Notes: generated by a model from the letters alone, not told the origin. 64,000 bases of DNA from Paratractidigestivibacter faecalis (GCF_003416765.1 NZ_QSNG01000001.1:1-64000); one strand, 5' to 3'; positions 22,367 through 31,241 are shown, numbered from the stretch's first letter. Translations and numbers: made by a program.

Positions 22367-23274
22367 TGGCCGCTTCGGCCAAGTCGAGCCAGCTCTACGC
22401 CAAGGAGCTGGGGCCTGATTGCATCGCCTGCCTGTGCAGGCAGTATCTGAGCGCAGCGCCTGGGGACGCCCCCTGGGAGCTGCGCTCCGCGTATATGCGC
22501 CGGGCGCTCTCGGCCATATCCGAGGGCTCTCGCGAGCTGACTGCGCCGGAAATCGGCCACAAGCTAGACGGCCTCCTGAGGGAGCAATTTGGGGTCGAGG
22601 AGGACCGAACAGAGGAGAAGCTCCGGCTGAACGAGCTCGTCATGGGCTGGGAGGACGACCTTTGGCGCAAGGTGGTGGCCGCGAAAGACCCCGTAGCCCT
22701 GGCTGCCCGTCTTGCCGCCTGCGGCAATTACGTCGACTTCAGCGTCCAAGAGAGCGTCGAGGAGGACGTGCTGGCCCGCTTTCTCGAGAGGGCTGGCGCC
22801 GACGAGGGGCAAGGCGACCCCTTCTCGGCGCTCTCGGAGGCTCTTCTCGAGGCCAGAAGCGCGGTGCTTCTTGCCGACAACTGCGGCGAGGTCGTGCTGG
22901 ACAAGATGCTGCTGAGGGCGGTCAAGAGGTCGAACCCAGTGTGTGAGGCCACGGTCATCGTGCGAGACGGGCGGGTCTCCGGCGACGTCACCCTTGCGGA
23001 CGCCGCGCAGGTGGGGTTGGGCGAGGTGGCTCGCGTGGTCTCAAACGGCAATGACGTGGCGGGGACGTGCGAGAGGCTTCTCTCGGGCGAGGCTCGCCAG
23101 GTGCTGGTCGCGACGGACGTCGTGGTCTCGAAGGGACTCGCCAACTTCGAGACGCTTCGTGGCCGGCGGGTGGGCAACGCGAGGACCTTCTTCCTTTTCA
23201 TGGTCAAGTGCGAGCTCTACGCGCGAGAGTTCGGTGCGAGCCTGGGTGACGTCATGGCCGTACGGGGAGTGTGA
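22366..23274 (+). CDS. DUF89-family protein, probable metal-dependent sugar-phosphate phosphatase
   Basis: 302 aa. The N-terminal CIACLCRQ (CxxCxxQ type), ADNCGEVVLDKMLL, KGLANFETL and FFLFMVKCELYAREFG blocks are those of DUF89 subfamily I. Some DUF89 proteins dephosphorylate harmful sugar phosphates such as fructose 1-phosphate ('damage control'). As last gene of a sugar operon it may remove a side product of the kinase or aldolase. The start is GTG 22366, overlapping the DhaL stop by one base with gagggg upstream; the frame extends 10 codons further with no family resemblance. Confidence 0.82.
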   Translation: MAASAKSSQLYAKELGPDCIACLCRQYLSAAPGDAPWELRSAYMRRALSAISEGSRELTAPEIGHKLDGLLREQFGVEEDRTEEKLRLNELVMGWEDDLWRKVVAAKDPVALAARLAACGNYVDFSVQESVEEDVLARFLERAGADEGQGDPFSALSEALLEARSAVLLADNCGEVVLDKMLLRAVKRSNPVCEATVIVRDGRVSGDVTLADAAQVGLGEVARVVSNGNDVAGTCERLLSGEARQVLVATDVVVSKGLANFETLRGRRVGNARTFFLFMVKCELYAREFGASLGDVMAVRGV

Positions 23275-23396
23275 TTCCCAGGCGCTTGGCCGGCGCGGCG
23301 GCAGGTCGGGCTCGGCCTGGTGCACCTCGTGCCGGGCACGCGACCGAGGCCATTCTTGCCCCCATCATGGAACCAACCGTTACAAGGAGGGGTTTC

Positions 23397-26159
23397 ATGG
23401 GAAGAAGCGTCACCAGGCGAGAAGCGCTCGCGCTTGCGGGGCTCGGTGCCATTGCGGGAGCGGCCGGCTGCAGCGCCGGCGAGCCCGCCACAGACGAGAA
23501 GGACGGGGCCACCGAGGTGGCCTCCATCGAGGAGATTGGCGACACCTCCGGGTGGGACGCCTCCTTCTACCAGCCTGCGTACGCGAGCGTGGAGGAGGCG
23601 CGCGTCGCTGCCGAGGCCGTTGCCGAGGAGGTCGAGGCGGGCGGCATCGTGCTGCTGCGCAACGAGGGCGGCACGCTGCCACTGGCCTCGGGGGCGCGCG
23701 TCTCGCTTCTGGGGCGCGGCGCGGCGGACCCCGTCTACGACGGCACGGGTGCGGCGTTCATTGACCTCACGCACGCCGTCGACCTGCGCAGCGCATGCGT
23801 GGCGGCCGGGCTTTCCGTCAACGATGCGGCCTTTGACTTCCTGGCGGCGGAGGCGCCCAACCGCCCGCGCGCGGCCATCGGCACGCTCGACGCGCCGGAG
23901 ACCGTCTCGTACTACCTCGGCGAGATTCCCTGGTCGGCATACCCGCAGGACGTGCGCCAGAGCATGGAGGGCACCGTCGGCGTGGTGGTGATCGGCCGTC
24001 CCTCGGGCGAGGGCGCCGACCTCAGCCAGGACCTGCTGGGCAGCCTTGAGTCGGGGGTCTCGCAGACCTTCCTGCCCAACGACGAGACGACAAACTACGT
24101 GCCGGGCCAGCACCAGCTCGAGCTCTGCGCGGAGGAGCTGGAGCTTCTGGCCGAGGTCAAGGCCCGCTGCCAGAAGCTCGTGGTGCTGCTCAACGTGGCC
24201 ACCACCATGGAGGTGGGGCCCCTCGTGGAGCCGGGCGGCCCGTGCGAGGCGGACGCCATCCTGGAGATTGGCTTTCCGGGCGAGAGTGGCCTCTGTGCCG
24301 TGGCGCGCGCCCTTGCTGGCGAGGTCAACCCCTCTGGGCGCACGTGCGACCTGTGGGCGGCCGACCTCTCGGCCACGCCGAGCTTCAACAACTTTGGCGA
24401 CAACACCTACACGGACGTGACCGACTACTACACCTCAATTGGCTCGGGCGCCCACTTTGTGGAGTACGCCGAGGGCATCTACGTTGGCTACCGCTACTAC
24501 GAGACCGCGGCGGCAGAGGCCGCGGCGGGCAACTACCCGGGCTTTGACTACGACGCGGCGGTGACCTTCCCGTTTGGCTTCGGCCTCTCGTACACGAGCT
24601 TCAAGAGGGAGCTCCTGGACGTGACGCACGAGGGGGAGGACCTTCTCGCCAAGGTGCGCGTGACCAACGAGGGCCAGGTCGCGGGCCGTGACGTGGCCGA
24701 GCTCTATGCCACGGCGCCCGCGAGGCAGGGCGTGGAGAAGAGCGCGGCCGTCCTGGTGGCGTTTGCCAAGACCGACGAGCTGGAGCCCGGCGAGGCGGCC
24801 GAGCTGGAGCTGCGCTGCTGCGAGCGCGACCTTGCCAGCTGGGACGTGTCTGCCGGCTGCTGGGTGCTTGACGCGGGAAGCTACGCCATCAGCCTGAGGA
24901 GCGACTCCCACACCGTCATCGACCAGCGCGAGCTCTCCCTTGGCGAGAAGCGCTTCCAGACGGACTCCGCCACGGGCAATCCCGTCAAGAACCGCTTTGA
25001 CGACGTGACGGACTACATGGACGCCTACGTCACGCAGCTGAGTCGCGCCGACTTTGCGGGCACCTTCCCGGCGCCGGCGCGGGACAAGACGGCTGCCTCG
25101 GTGGGCCTTGTGCTCAAGGAGTACGACGTCGCGGAGCACGTAGACCCCTCCGACGAGATGCCCCTCACGCGCGAGAAGAACGGCATCAGCCTCTCTGACC
25201 TGCGCGGACGTCCCATGGACGACCCGCTGTGGGAGAAGCTGCTGGACCAGCTCGGCACCAACGTGATGACCATCATCCTGAACAACCATAACCACGGCAC
25301 CGACTCCGTTGACTCGGTGGGCAAGCCCAGGACCTTTGAGGGCGATGGCCCGGCGGGCATTGGCATCTTCGTCGACGATGGCGGGCACTGCGGGTTCCCG
25401 AGCGAGTATGCCGTGGCGCAGAGCTGGGACCGCGACCTCGTGCGCAGGATGGGCGAGGCCATGGCCGACGAGATGCTGGTCACGGGCATGAACGGCTGGC
25501 ACGCGCCGGCCATGAACACGCACCGCAGCCCCTTTGGCGGACGCGACTTCGAGTACTACTCGGAGGACCCGCTGCTTGCCGGCGCGCTGGGCACGGCCAT
25601 GGTAGAGGCGGTCTTCTCGCGCGGGATCTACGCGCAGATGAAGCACTTCTGCCTGAACGACCAGGACACCAACCGCAGCGCGCACCTGCTGACGTGGGCA
25701 AGCGAGCAGGCCATCAGGGAGATTTACGCCAGGCCCTTTGAGATCGTGGTCAAGAACGCCCGGGGCAGCATCGACTACCTGGACGACCAGACGGGCGAGC
25801 GCAAGACCCGTGGCATGAGCGCCGCCATCGCGGTGATGAGCTCCTACAACTACGTTGGCTCCACGTGGGCCGGCGGCAGCAAGGCGCTCTGCACGGAGTT
25901 GCTGCGCGACGAGTGGGGCTTTGAGGGGCACGTGGTGTCCGACTGGTCGCTCTACGACTACACCAACAAGAACCAGGCGTTCTACGCGGGGACCGACGTC
26001 AACCTCACTACCACGCTGACGACGGGCCAGATGCAGGATGCGGAGAGCGCCACGGCGGTCAAGGCCATGAGGCGCTGCATGCACCACTACCTGTACTCCA
26101 TTGCCAACTCCAACGCCATGAACGGCAAGCCGCCCACCGTCCGCGTGACGTACAGGTAG
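23397..26159 (+). CDS. Glycoside hydrolase family 3 with swapped domain order, Tat lipoprotein
   Basis: 920 aa. The N-terminus has a twin-arginine signal (SVTRREALALAGL) and a lipobox (GAAGC), so it is an exported lipoprotein. The usual GH3 order is reversed: the GH3_C-like domain (GGIVLLRNEGGTLPL, about 75-340) comes first, then a fibronectin-III-like domain (FPFGFGLSYTSF, about 390-510), then the catalytic barrel. The barrel shows the KHF motif (MKHFCLNDQ) and the nucleophile Asp in HVVSDWS. Likely a beta-glucosidase or related exo-enzyme. ATG 23397 follows aaggagg. It lies 122 bases after the sugar operon and may feed it. Confidence 0.9.
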   Translation: MGRSVTRREALALAGLGAIAGAAGCSAGEPATDEKDGATEVASIEEIGDTSGWDASFYQPAYASVEEARVAAEAVAEEVEAGGIVLLRNEGGTLPLASGARVSLLGRGAADPVYDGTGAAFIDLTHAVDLRSACVAAGLSVNDAAFDFLAAEAPNRPRAAIGTLDAPETVSYYLGEIPWSAYPQDVRQSMEGTVGVVVIGRPSGEGADLSQDLLGSLESGVSQTFLPNDETTNYVPGQHQLELCAEELELLAEVKARCQKLVVLLNVATTMEVGPLVEPGGPCEADAILEIGFPGESGLCAVARALAGEVNPSGRTCDLWAADLSATPSFNNFGDNTYTDVTDYYTSIGSGAHFVEYAEGIYVGYRYYETAAAEAAAGNYPGFDYDAAVTFPFGFGLSYTSFKRELLDVTHEGEDLLAKVRVTNEGQVAGRDVAELYATAPARQGVEKSAAVLVAFAKTDELEPGEAAELELRCCERDLASWDVSAGCWVLDAGSYAISLRSDSHTVIDQRELSLGEKRFQTDSATGNPVKNRFDDVTDYMDAYVTQLSRADFAGTFPAPARDKTAASVGLVLKEYDVAEHVDPSDEMPLTREKNGISLSDLRGRPMDDPLWEKLLDQLGTNVMTIILNNHNHGTDSVDSVGKPRTFEGDGPAGIGIFVDDGGHCGFPSEYAVAQSWDRDLVRRMGEAMADEMLVTGMNGWHAPAMNTHRSPFGGRDFEYYSEDPLLAGALGTAMVEAVFSRGIYAQMKHFCLNDQDTNRSAHLLTWASEQAIREIYARPFEIVVKNARGSIDYLDDQTGERKTRGMSAAIAVMSSYNYVGSTWAGGSKALCTELLRDEWGFEGHVVSDWSLYDYTNKNQAFYAGTDVNLTTTLTTGQMQDAESATAVKAMRRCMHHYLYSIANSNAMNGKPPTVRVTYR

Positions 26160-26166
26160 CAACGCC

Positions 26167-26205
26167 GCCCGGCGAGAAGCACGCACTTCTCGCCGGGCGC
26201 TTTTT
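26167..26205 (+). terminator. Rho-independent terminator after the GH3 gene
   Basis: A perfect 13 bp stem (gcccggcgagaag / cttctcgccgggc) with loop cacgca, then gcttttt. The stem contains the recurrent 9-mer GGCGAGAAG on both arms. Confidence 0.92.
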
Positions 26206-26219
26206 GACGTCACGTCAAA
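26203..26219. promoter_or_regulatory. Perfect 17 bp palindrome upstream of the DUF5692-like gene
   Basis: TTTGACGT-C-ACGTCAAA, eight-base arms, ends eight bases before the -35 box at 26227. It reads as an operator for a dimeric regulator. No candidate regulator gene is adjacent. Confidence 0.6.
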
Positions 26220-26226
26220 TTCATGC

Positions 26227-26255
26227 TTGCATCACATTCTCTTCACAAATATGAT
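26227..26255 (+). promoter_or_regulatory. Promoter of the DUF5692-like gene
   Basis: TTGCAT (26227-26232), exactly 17 bases, TATGAT (26250-26255), 66 bases before the ATG. Confidence 0.65.
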
Positions 26256-26320
26256 GGTACGGGTTCATTGGTGCTGGTGGGGGAGCCAGCAGTCGCAAGC
26301 AAGGAGAGAGGGTACGAAGC

Positions 26321-27331
26321 ATGCTGTTTGACGTCTGGGGTTCCAACACCCTCACGCACTGGCTCGGCTGGGCCATGGTCTTTGTGGGGCTCATCGTCCT
26401 CAACGAGGTCGGCCGCAGGACCAAGGTCGGCGCGGCCATCATCTTTGGCGTGGCCCCGCTTGCCATGACCATCTACTGCGCCGCCATTGCCTTTGGCGTG
26501 GCCAACGGCCAGGAGTGGGCGCTCACCAACCCCACCCACATCTACCAGAACAGCTGGTTCCACTACGCCAAGGTGTACGCGGCGCTGGCCGGCTGCTGGG
26601 GCTTCATCGCCATCAAGTACCAGTGGGGCAAGATCGGCAAGGCCCGCTGGTTCCGCGCCTACCCGTTCCTCATCGTGGCCATCAACATCATGATCGCCGT
26701 CGTCTCCGACTTTGAGAGCGCCTACCACTTCTTTGCCCTGGGCGAGACCACGTGGGTGACCTCCGAGGGCGCCATTCAGCTCGCTGGCTGGAACAACGTG
26801 TTCAACGGCATTGCCGGCATCATCAACATCTTCTGCATGACCGGCTGGTGGAGCGTCTACGCCTCCGAGGACCAGAGCGACATGCTGTGGCCCGACATGA
26901 CCTGGGTCTACATCATTGCCTATGACATCTGGAACTTCTGCTACACCTACAACTGCCTGCCCACCCACTCCTGGTTCTGCGGCTTTGCCCTGCTGCTGGC
27001 CCCGACCGTGGCGGCCTTCTGCTGGAACAAGGGCGGCTGGATTCAGAACCGCGCCTTCACGCTGGCCATCTGGTGCATGTTTGCCCAGGTCTTCCCGTAC
27101 TTCCAGGAGGAGAGCATCTTTGTGACGCACTCCACCCTCAACCCCACGTCCGCTCTCGTGGTCTCCATCCTGGCCCTGGTGGCAAACGTGGCCGCGATCG
27201 TCTTCATTGCCTACCGCGCCAAGAAGCTCGGCCGCAACCCCTACAAGCAGGACGTCTTCGAGGGAACCAGCGACTGGGAGAAGGCAACCGCCCGCCGCTC
27301 CAAGATCGACTACGCCACCCAGGAGCAGTAA
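26321..27331 (+). CDS. Polytopic membrane protein of unknown function (DUF5692-like)
   Basis: 336 aa with about nine or ten membrane segments rich in Trp, Tyr and Phe and a cytoplasmic basic tail. I recall this as a DUF5692-type family of anaerobic gut bacteria but have no function for it. The abundance of aromatic residues in helices (for example WVYIIAYDIWNFCYTYNCLP) is striking. The ATG at 26321 follows aaggagagag. It has its own promoter, an operator-like palindrome and its own terminator, so it is a single-gene unit. Confidence 0.75.
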   Translation: MLFDVWGSNTLTHWLGWAMVFVGLIVLNEVGRRTKVGAAIIFGVAPLAMTIYCAAIAFGVANGQEWALTNPTHIYQNSWFHYAKVYAALAGCWGFIAIKYQWGKIGKARWFRAYPFLIVAINIMIAVVSDFESAYHFFALGETTWVTSEGAIQLAGWNNVFNGIAGIINIFCMTGWWSVYASEDQSDMLWPDMTWVYIIAYDIWNFCYTYNCLPTHSWFCGFALLLAPTVAAFCWNKGGWIQNRAFTLAIWCMFAQVFPYFQEESIFVTHSTLNPTSALVVSILALVANVAAIVFIAYRAKKLGRNPYKQDVFEGTSDWEKATARRSKIDYATQEQ

Positions 27332-27368
27332 GCCCTCTTGCCCTGGTTCTTTAGCCACTAAAGAAATG

Positions 27369-27410
27369 GCCCCGCTGGCTGCTCGCAGCCAGCGGGGCCT
27401 AACTACTTTT
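27369..27410 (+). terminator. Rho-independent terminator after the DUF5692-like gene
   Basis: A 13 bp stem (ggccccgctggct / agccagcggggcc) with a six-base loop, then taactactttt. Confidence 0.9.
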
Positions 27411-27471
27411 GTAGGCAGAACAGGTTCGTTGGGACGCTTGACCTGGAGGAACGTGCCCCTCCAACCTGAAA

Positions 27472-27553
27472 GGCCCCGCGGGTTTCTCATCGGCGACTTC
27501 CGCAGCCGCGCCCTTTGCGGCGAGGACTGAGCCGAGGAGAAACCCGCGGGGCC
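27472..27553. repeat. Long inverted repeat between convergent genes
   Basis: Perfect 17 bp arms (ggccccgcgggtttctc and its complement at 27537-27553) enclose 48 bases that contain further small hairpins. It lies between the DUF5692-like terminator and the pyrE stop. It may end the pyrE transcript or be a small mobile palindrome. Confidence 0.6.
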
Positions 27554-27591
27554 GTGCCTTACAGGCTGAACGAGAAGAACGCCCTTCTCGC

Positions 27592-28254
27592 CTACTTCAC
27601 GCCGTACTGCGCGTAGTACTCGTCGATGGCGGCGTGCAGCTCGGGCGTGATGAGGCTTCCGTCAAGCGCCTCGACGACCTCCTCCATGGAGACGATGGAG
27701 GCCACCGGGAAGCCGTACTTCTCCTGGATCTCCTGCTGGGCGGTCACCTTGCCGCCCTTGCCGACCTCCATGCGGTTGAGGCTGACGATGAGGCCCTTGA
27801 CCTCGACGTCTGCCGCCGCCATGACCTTGGGGTAGGTCTCGTCGATGGACTTGCCGGAGGTGGTGACGTCCTCGACCATGACCACGCGGTCGCCATCGGT
27901 CAGCTGGTAGCCCAGCAGGTTGCCCTTGTCGGCGCCGTGGTCCTTGGCCTCCTTGCGGTCGGAGCAGTACTTGACCTCCTTGTCGTAGAGGTCGTGGAAG
28001 GCGACGGCGGTGACCACGGACAGGGGGATGCCCTTGTAGGCGGGCCCGAAGAGGACGTCAAAGTCCGTGCCAAAGTTGTCGTGGATGGCGCGGGCGTAGA
28101 ACTCGCCGAGCTTCTTGAGCTGGTAGCCGGTGACGTAGGCGCCAGCGTTCATGAAGAACGGGGACTTACGGCCGCTCTTGAGCGTAAACTCGCCAAACTT
28201 GAGGACGTTGCTCTCGACCATGAAGTCAATGAACTCGCGCTTGTAGTCTTCCAT
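27592..28254 (-). CDS. pyrE: Orotate phosphoribosyltransferase
   Basis: 220 aa. The PRPP-binding motif VVMVEDVTTSGKS, the flexible loop DRKEAKDHG and FGPAYKGIPL are those of PyrE, which joins orotate and PRPP in pyrimidine synthesis. Length is normal. The ATG at 28254 has aaaggag upstream. It stands alone and is divergent from asnS; a hairpin region follows its stop. Confidence 0.95.
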   Translation of the reverse strand: MEDYKREFIDFMVESNVLKFGEFTLKSGRKSPFFMNAGAYVTGYQLKKLGEFYARAIHDNFGTDFDVLFGPAYKGIPLSVVTAVAFHDLYDKEVKYCSDRKEAKDHGADKGNLLGYQLTDGDRVVMVEDVTTSGKSIDETYPKVMAAADVEVKGLIVSLNRMEVGKGGKVTAQQEIQEKYGFPVASIVSMEEVVEALDGSLITPELHAAIDEYYAQYGVK

Positions 28255-28393
28255 GGGGCTCCTTTCGAGGCGCGGGGGCGCGTGGTTGCCACCGCACGAT
28301 CTGTCGCGTGCCTGTGTCGAGGCAATTCTAGCGGGTTGGCTGGGGCTTCCGCGGTACGATGCCCGACCGTTTGCCAGTTGGTCACGACCGGGT

Positions 28394-28423
28394 TTGGCCG
28401 CGTGTTGCCGCTTGCGGTACAGT
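28394..28423 (+). promoter_or_regulatory. Possible promoter of asnS
   Basis: TTGGCC (28394-28399), 18 bases, TACAGT (28418-28423), about 85 bases before the asnS ATG. Each box matches the consensus at four of six positions. The 13-mer gggtttggccgcg is repeated at 28390 and 28440. Confidence 0.4.
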
Positions 28424-28506
28424 TAACAGGTTGAACAGTGGGTTTGGCCGCGCGGGCGCGCGCTTTGCGCGGGCGGGCGGCCGTTTGTCTGCAAGGGAGA
28501 AGTCCC

Positions 28507-29916
28507 ATGGACCGCAAGACCATCGCCAGCCTGTACGCCGACGCCACCGAGCTCGGCGGCCAGACCGTCACCGTCGCCGGATGGGTCCGTTCCATCCGCG
28601 ACATGAAGAACTTCGGCTTCGTCACGCTCAACGACGGCAGCTGCTTCAAGGACCTGCAGGTAGTCGTCAATCGCGAGAACCTCGGCGACGCCGTCTACGA
28701 CGACGTCATCGCGCAGTCCGTGGGAGCGGCGCTCTCCTTCGAGGGCGTGCTCGAGCTCACGCCCGACCGTCCGCAGCCGTTTGAGCTGCAGGCCAAGTCC
28801 TACGTGGTGGAGGGTGCCTCCGCCCCCGACTACCCCATGCAGAAGAAGCGTCAGACCCGCGAGTTCCTGCGCACCCAGCAGCACCTGCGCAGCCGTACCA
28901 ACCTCTTCCGCGCCGTCTTTCGCGTGCGCAGCGTGGCCGCCTTCGCCATCCACCAGTTCTTCCAGGAGCGCGGCTTTGTGTACGTCAACACGCCGATCAT
29001 CACGGCCTCCGACGCCGAGGGCGCTGGCGAGATGTTCCGCGTGACCACGCTCGACCTGGACAACCTGCCCAAGACCAAGGACGGGCGCGTCGACTACAGC
29101 CAGGACTTCTTTGGCAAGCCCACCAACCTCACCGTCTCCGGCCAGCTCCAGGCCGAGAACTTTGCCCTCTCCTTTGGCGACGTCTACACCTTCGGCCCCA
29201 CCTTCCGCGCCGAGAACTCCAACACGCGCCGTCACGCCGCGGAGTTCTGGATGGTCGAGCCGGAGCTTGCCTTCTGCGACCTCGAGGGCGACATGGAGTG
29301 CGCCGAGGACATGCTCAAGTACGCCATCAACTACGTCATGGACAAGTGCCCCGACGAGATGGAGTTCTTCAACAAGTTCGTGGACAAGGGTCTCATCGAG
29401 CGCCTGCATCACGTGGCGAGCAGCGACTTTGCGCGCGTGACCTACACCGAGGCCGTGAAGATCCTCGAGGAGGCCCAGACCGCGGGCAAGGAGTTTGAGT
29501 ACCCGGTGAGCTGGGGCTGCGACCTGCAGACCGAGCACGAGCGTTTCCTCACCGAGGAGCACTTCAAGCGCCCGACCTTTGTGACCGACTACCCGGCGGC
29601 CATCAAGGCCTTCTACATGCGCCTGAACGACGACGGCAAGACCGTCGCCGCGGCCGACTGCCTGGTGCCCGGCATCGGAGAGATCATTGGCGGCTCCCAG
29701 CGCGAGGAGCGCCTGGACGTGCTGGAGGGGCGCATCAAGGAGCTGGGCATGGACCCGGAGCAGTACAAGTACTACCTTGACCTGCGCCGTTATGGCGGCT
29801 GCAAGCACGCCGGCTTTGGCCTGGGCTTCGAGCGCCTGGTCATGTACCTCACGGGCGTGGACAACATCCGCGACGTCCTGCCGCATCCGCGCACCGTGGG
29901 CAACGCGGACTTCTAA
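28507..29916 (+). CDS. asnS: Asparaginyl-tRNA synthetase
   Basis: 469 aa. The OB-fold N-terminus ([23 protein letters not shown]) and the class II core follow: motif 2 [21 protein letters not shown] and motif 3 [22 protein letters not shown]. The pattern RRHAAEFWM favours asparaginyl over aspartyl enzymes. ATG 28507 follows aagggag. Length is normal for AsnRS. The leader is too short for a T-box element. Confidence 0.96.
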   Translation: MDRKTIASLYADATELGGQTVTVAGWVRSIRDMKNFGFVTLNDGSCFKDLQVVVNRENLGDAVYDDVIAQSVGAALSFEGVLELTPDRPQPFELQAKSYVVEGASAPDYPMQKKRQTREFLRTQQHLRSRTNLFRAVFRVRSVAAFAIHQFFQERGFVYVNTPIITASDAEGAGEMFRVTTLDLDNLPKTKDGRVDYSQDFFGKPTNLTVSGQLQAENFALSFGDVYTFGPTFRAENSNTRRHAAEFWMVEPELAFCDLEGDMECAEDMLKYAINYVMDKCPDEMEFFNKFVDKGLIERLHHVASSDFARVTYTEAVKILEEAQTAGKEFEYPVSWGCDLQTEHERFLTEEHFKRPTFVTDYPAAIKAFYMRLNDDGKTVAAADCLVPGIGEIIGGSQREERLDVLEGRIKELGMDPEQYKYYLDLRRYGGCKHAGFGLGFERLVMYLTGVDNIRDVLPHPRTVGNADF

Positions 29917-29950
29917 GAGGCGGGGCTTGTGACCCTGATCTGACTGACTT

Positions 29951-29988
29951 GGGCGGCGAGAAGAGAGGTCTTCTCGCCGCCCTTTTTA
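29951..29988 (+). terminator. Rho-independent terminator of asnS
   Basis: A perfect 13 bp stem (gggcggcgagaag / cttctcgccgccc), loop agaggt, then tttttag. Both arms contain the GGCGAGAAG 9-mer. Confidence 0.93.
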
Positions 29989-30041
29989 GTGCGGAACGGG
30001 GTGCGTGGGGCCTGAGCTGGATCCGGCCTGGCTGGGCCGGC

Positions 30042-30863
30042 CTAGGCCAGGAGGTCCTCGATGAACTGAGCCACGGCGTCCTCCTCGCAGGGCCCAATGT
30101 GTTGACGGGCGGCACCCCTTGCCTCGGGCGATGCGTTGGCCACGGCGTAGGAGTTGGGGATGGCCTCGAGCATGGTGAGGTCGTTCTCGGAGTCCCCGAA
30201 GTAGGCGACCTCCTCCGGCGTGATGCCCATGGCGTCGAGGAGGGCCGGCAACGCGCTTGCCTTGGTCCAGCCGCGCTCGATGACGTCCAGGAAGAAGGGC
30301 GCCGGCTGGGGGAAGGCCAGGTCAGGACATGTGCTTTCTGCAATGCGCCGCAGGTCATCGATGGCGTTGAAGCGCGTGTCCACAAAGATGCCGGCGGAGA
30401 TGACGGCCCCGTCTGAGGGGAGCTCCCCTGCGGGGGTGATGGCCTGCCGGGCGCCGGCGATGTTGGCGCGGGCGGTCTCGTCACCTGCGGCGACGCCCAG
30501 CGCATAGCTGGTGGCGGACGAGAAGGGGTCCTCCGAGATCACGCTTGCCAGGGCAAAGCTGCCCTCAAAGGGAAGAAGCGCCTCGCCCAGGCGCATCACG
30601 GCGTCCTGGGGAAGCGACCTGCGCAAGATGAGCTCGCCGTTGAGAAACACCTGCTTGCCGTTGGCCATAATTCCCGTGGAGACGCACCTCTGGTCTCCGT
30701 AAAAGGCGGGGAGAAGCGCGGCGCGGTCTCGGCCGCTTGCGGGCCCAAAGTGGATGCCTGCCTGTTGAGCGGCGAGGACGGCCTCATGCGTGCGCTGACT
30801 GACGGTGACGGCGCCAAAGGGGAGCAGCGTGCCGTCCATGTCCGAGAGTATGAGCTTGATCAT
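30042..30863 (-). CDS. Cof-type HAD-IIB family phosphatase
   Basis: 273 aa. HAD motif I ILSDMDGTLLPF carries the nucleophile Asp8 and acid Asp10, motif II is ASGRD, and motif IV YFGDSENDLTMLEAIP is the IIB pattern. These cytoplasmic enzymes hydrolyse sugar phosphates or flavin mononucleotide; the substrate cannot be told. The ATG at 30863 is followed normally. It is divergent from the toxin-antitoxin pair and convergent with asnS. Confidence 0.9.
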   Translation of the reverse strand: MIKLILSDMDGTLLPFGAVTVSQRTHEAVLAAQQAGIHFGPASGRDRAALLPAFYGDQRCVSTGIMANGKQVFLNGELILRRSLPQDAVMRLGEALLPFEGSFALASVISEDPFSSATSYALGVAAGDETARANIAGARQAITPAGELPSDGAVISAGIFVDTRFNAIDDLRRIAESTCPDLAFPQPAPFFLDVIERGWTKASALPALLDAMGITPEEVAYFGDSENDLTMLEAIPNSYAVANASPEARGAARQHIGPCEEDAVAQFIEDLLA

Positions 30864-30910
30864 GGGCGGGGCCCGTTTCTGTTGGGGCGGTTTGGAGGCG
30901 CAAGTTCCAT

Positions 30911-30943
30911 TGTAGACGGGTATACTCAGTATACGCGTCTACA
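30911..30943. promoter_or_regulatory. 33 bp near-perfect palindromic operator of the toxin-antitoxin pair
   Basis: Arms TGTAGACG...GTATACT and their complement are centred on 30927; 15 of 16 base pairs match. The left half contains TATACT (30921-30926), a strong -10 box. It ends 13 bases before the antitoxin ATG, the usual position for autoregulation by a RelB-type antitoxin. Confidence 0.8.
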
Positions 30944-30956
30944 AGAGAGGGGAACC

Positions 30957-31241
30957 ATGGCAACTGCGGTGATTTCTGGTCGGGTCGACGAGCAGGTGAG
31001 GGAGTCGGCCGAGCGTTACATCCAGGCCGCCGGCCTGACCGTTGCGGACGTCATCAGGACGGTGTGGGAGAGAATTGCCAGGACGGGCGAGGTGCCCCGC
31101 GAAGAGGCGGTGGGGGAGCCGGCCGACGCCGCCTGGAACGACTTCATGGCCTTCCGAGATGAGATTTCTGGCGAGGCGTCTTGGCTCGACGCGCTCACTG
31201 AGCGCGAGGTAAGAGACCTGGTGGCGGCTCGCTATGAGTAG
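30957..31241 (+). CDS. RelB/DinJ-family antitoxin
   Basis: 94 aa. The N-terminus (ATAVISGRVDEQVRESAERYIQAAGLTVADVIR) has the ribbon-helix-helix pattern of RelB/DinJ antitoxins, and the acidic C-terminus should wrap the toxin. The ATG at 30957 follows agagagggg; the frame upstream is not used. It overlaps the toxin gene by eight bases, giving the typical coupled antitoxin-first order. The palindrome before it is the likely operator. Confidence 0.85.
   Translation: MATAVISGRVDEQVRESAERYIQAAGLTVADVIRTVWERIARTGEVPREEAVGEPADAAWNDFMAFRDEISGEASWLDALTEREVRDLVAARYE

Noticed and set aside
24435-26213. A 592-codon frame opposite the GH3 gene
   Set aside because: Its composition is that of a reverse-strand shadow, and the GH3 motifs on the plus strand are unambiguous.
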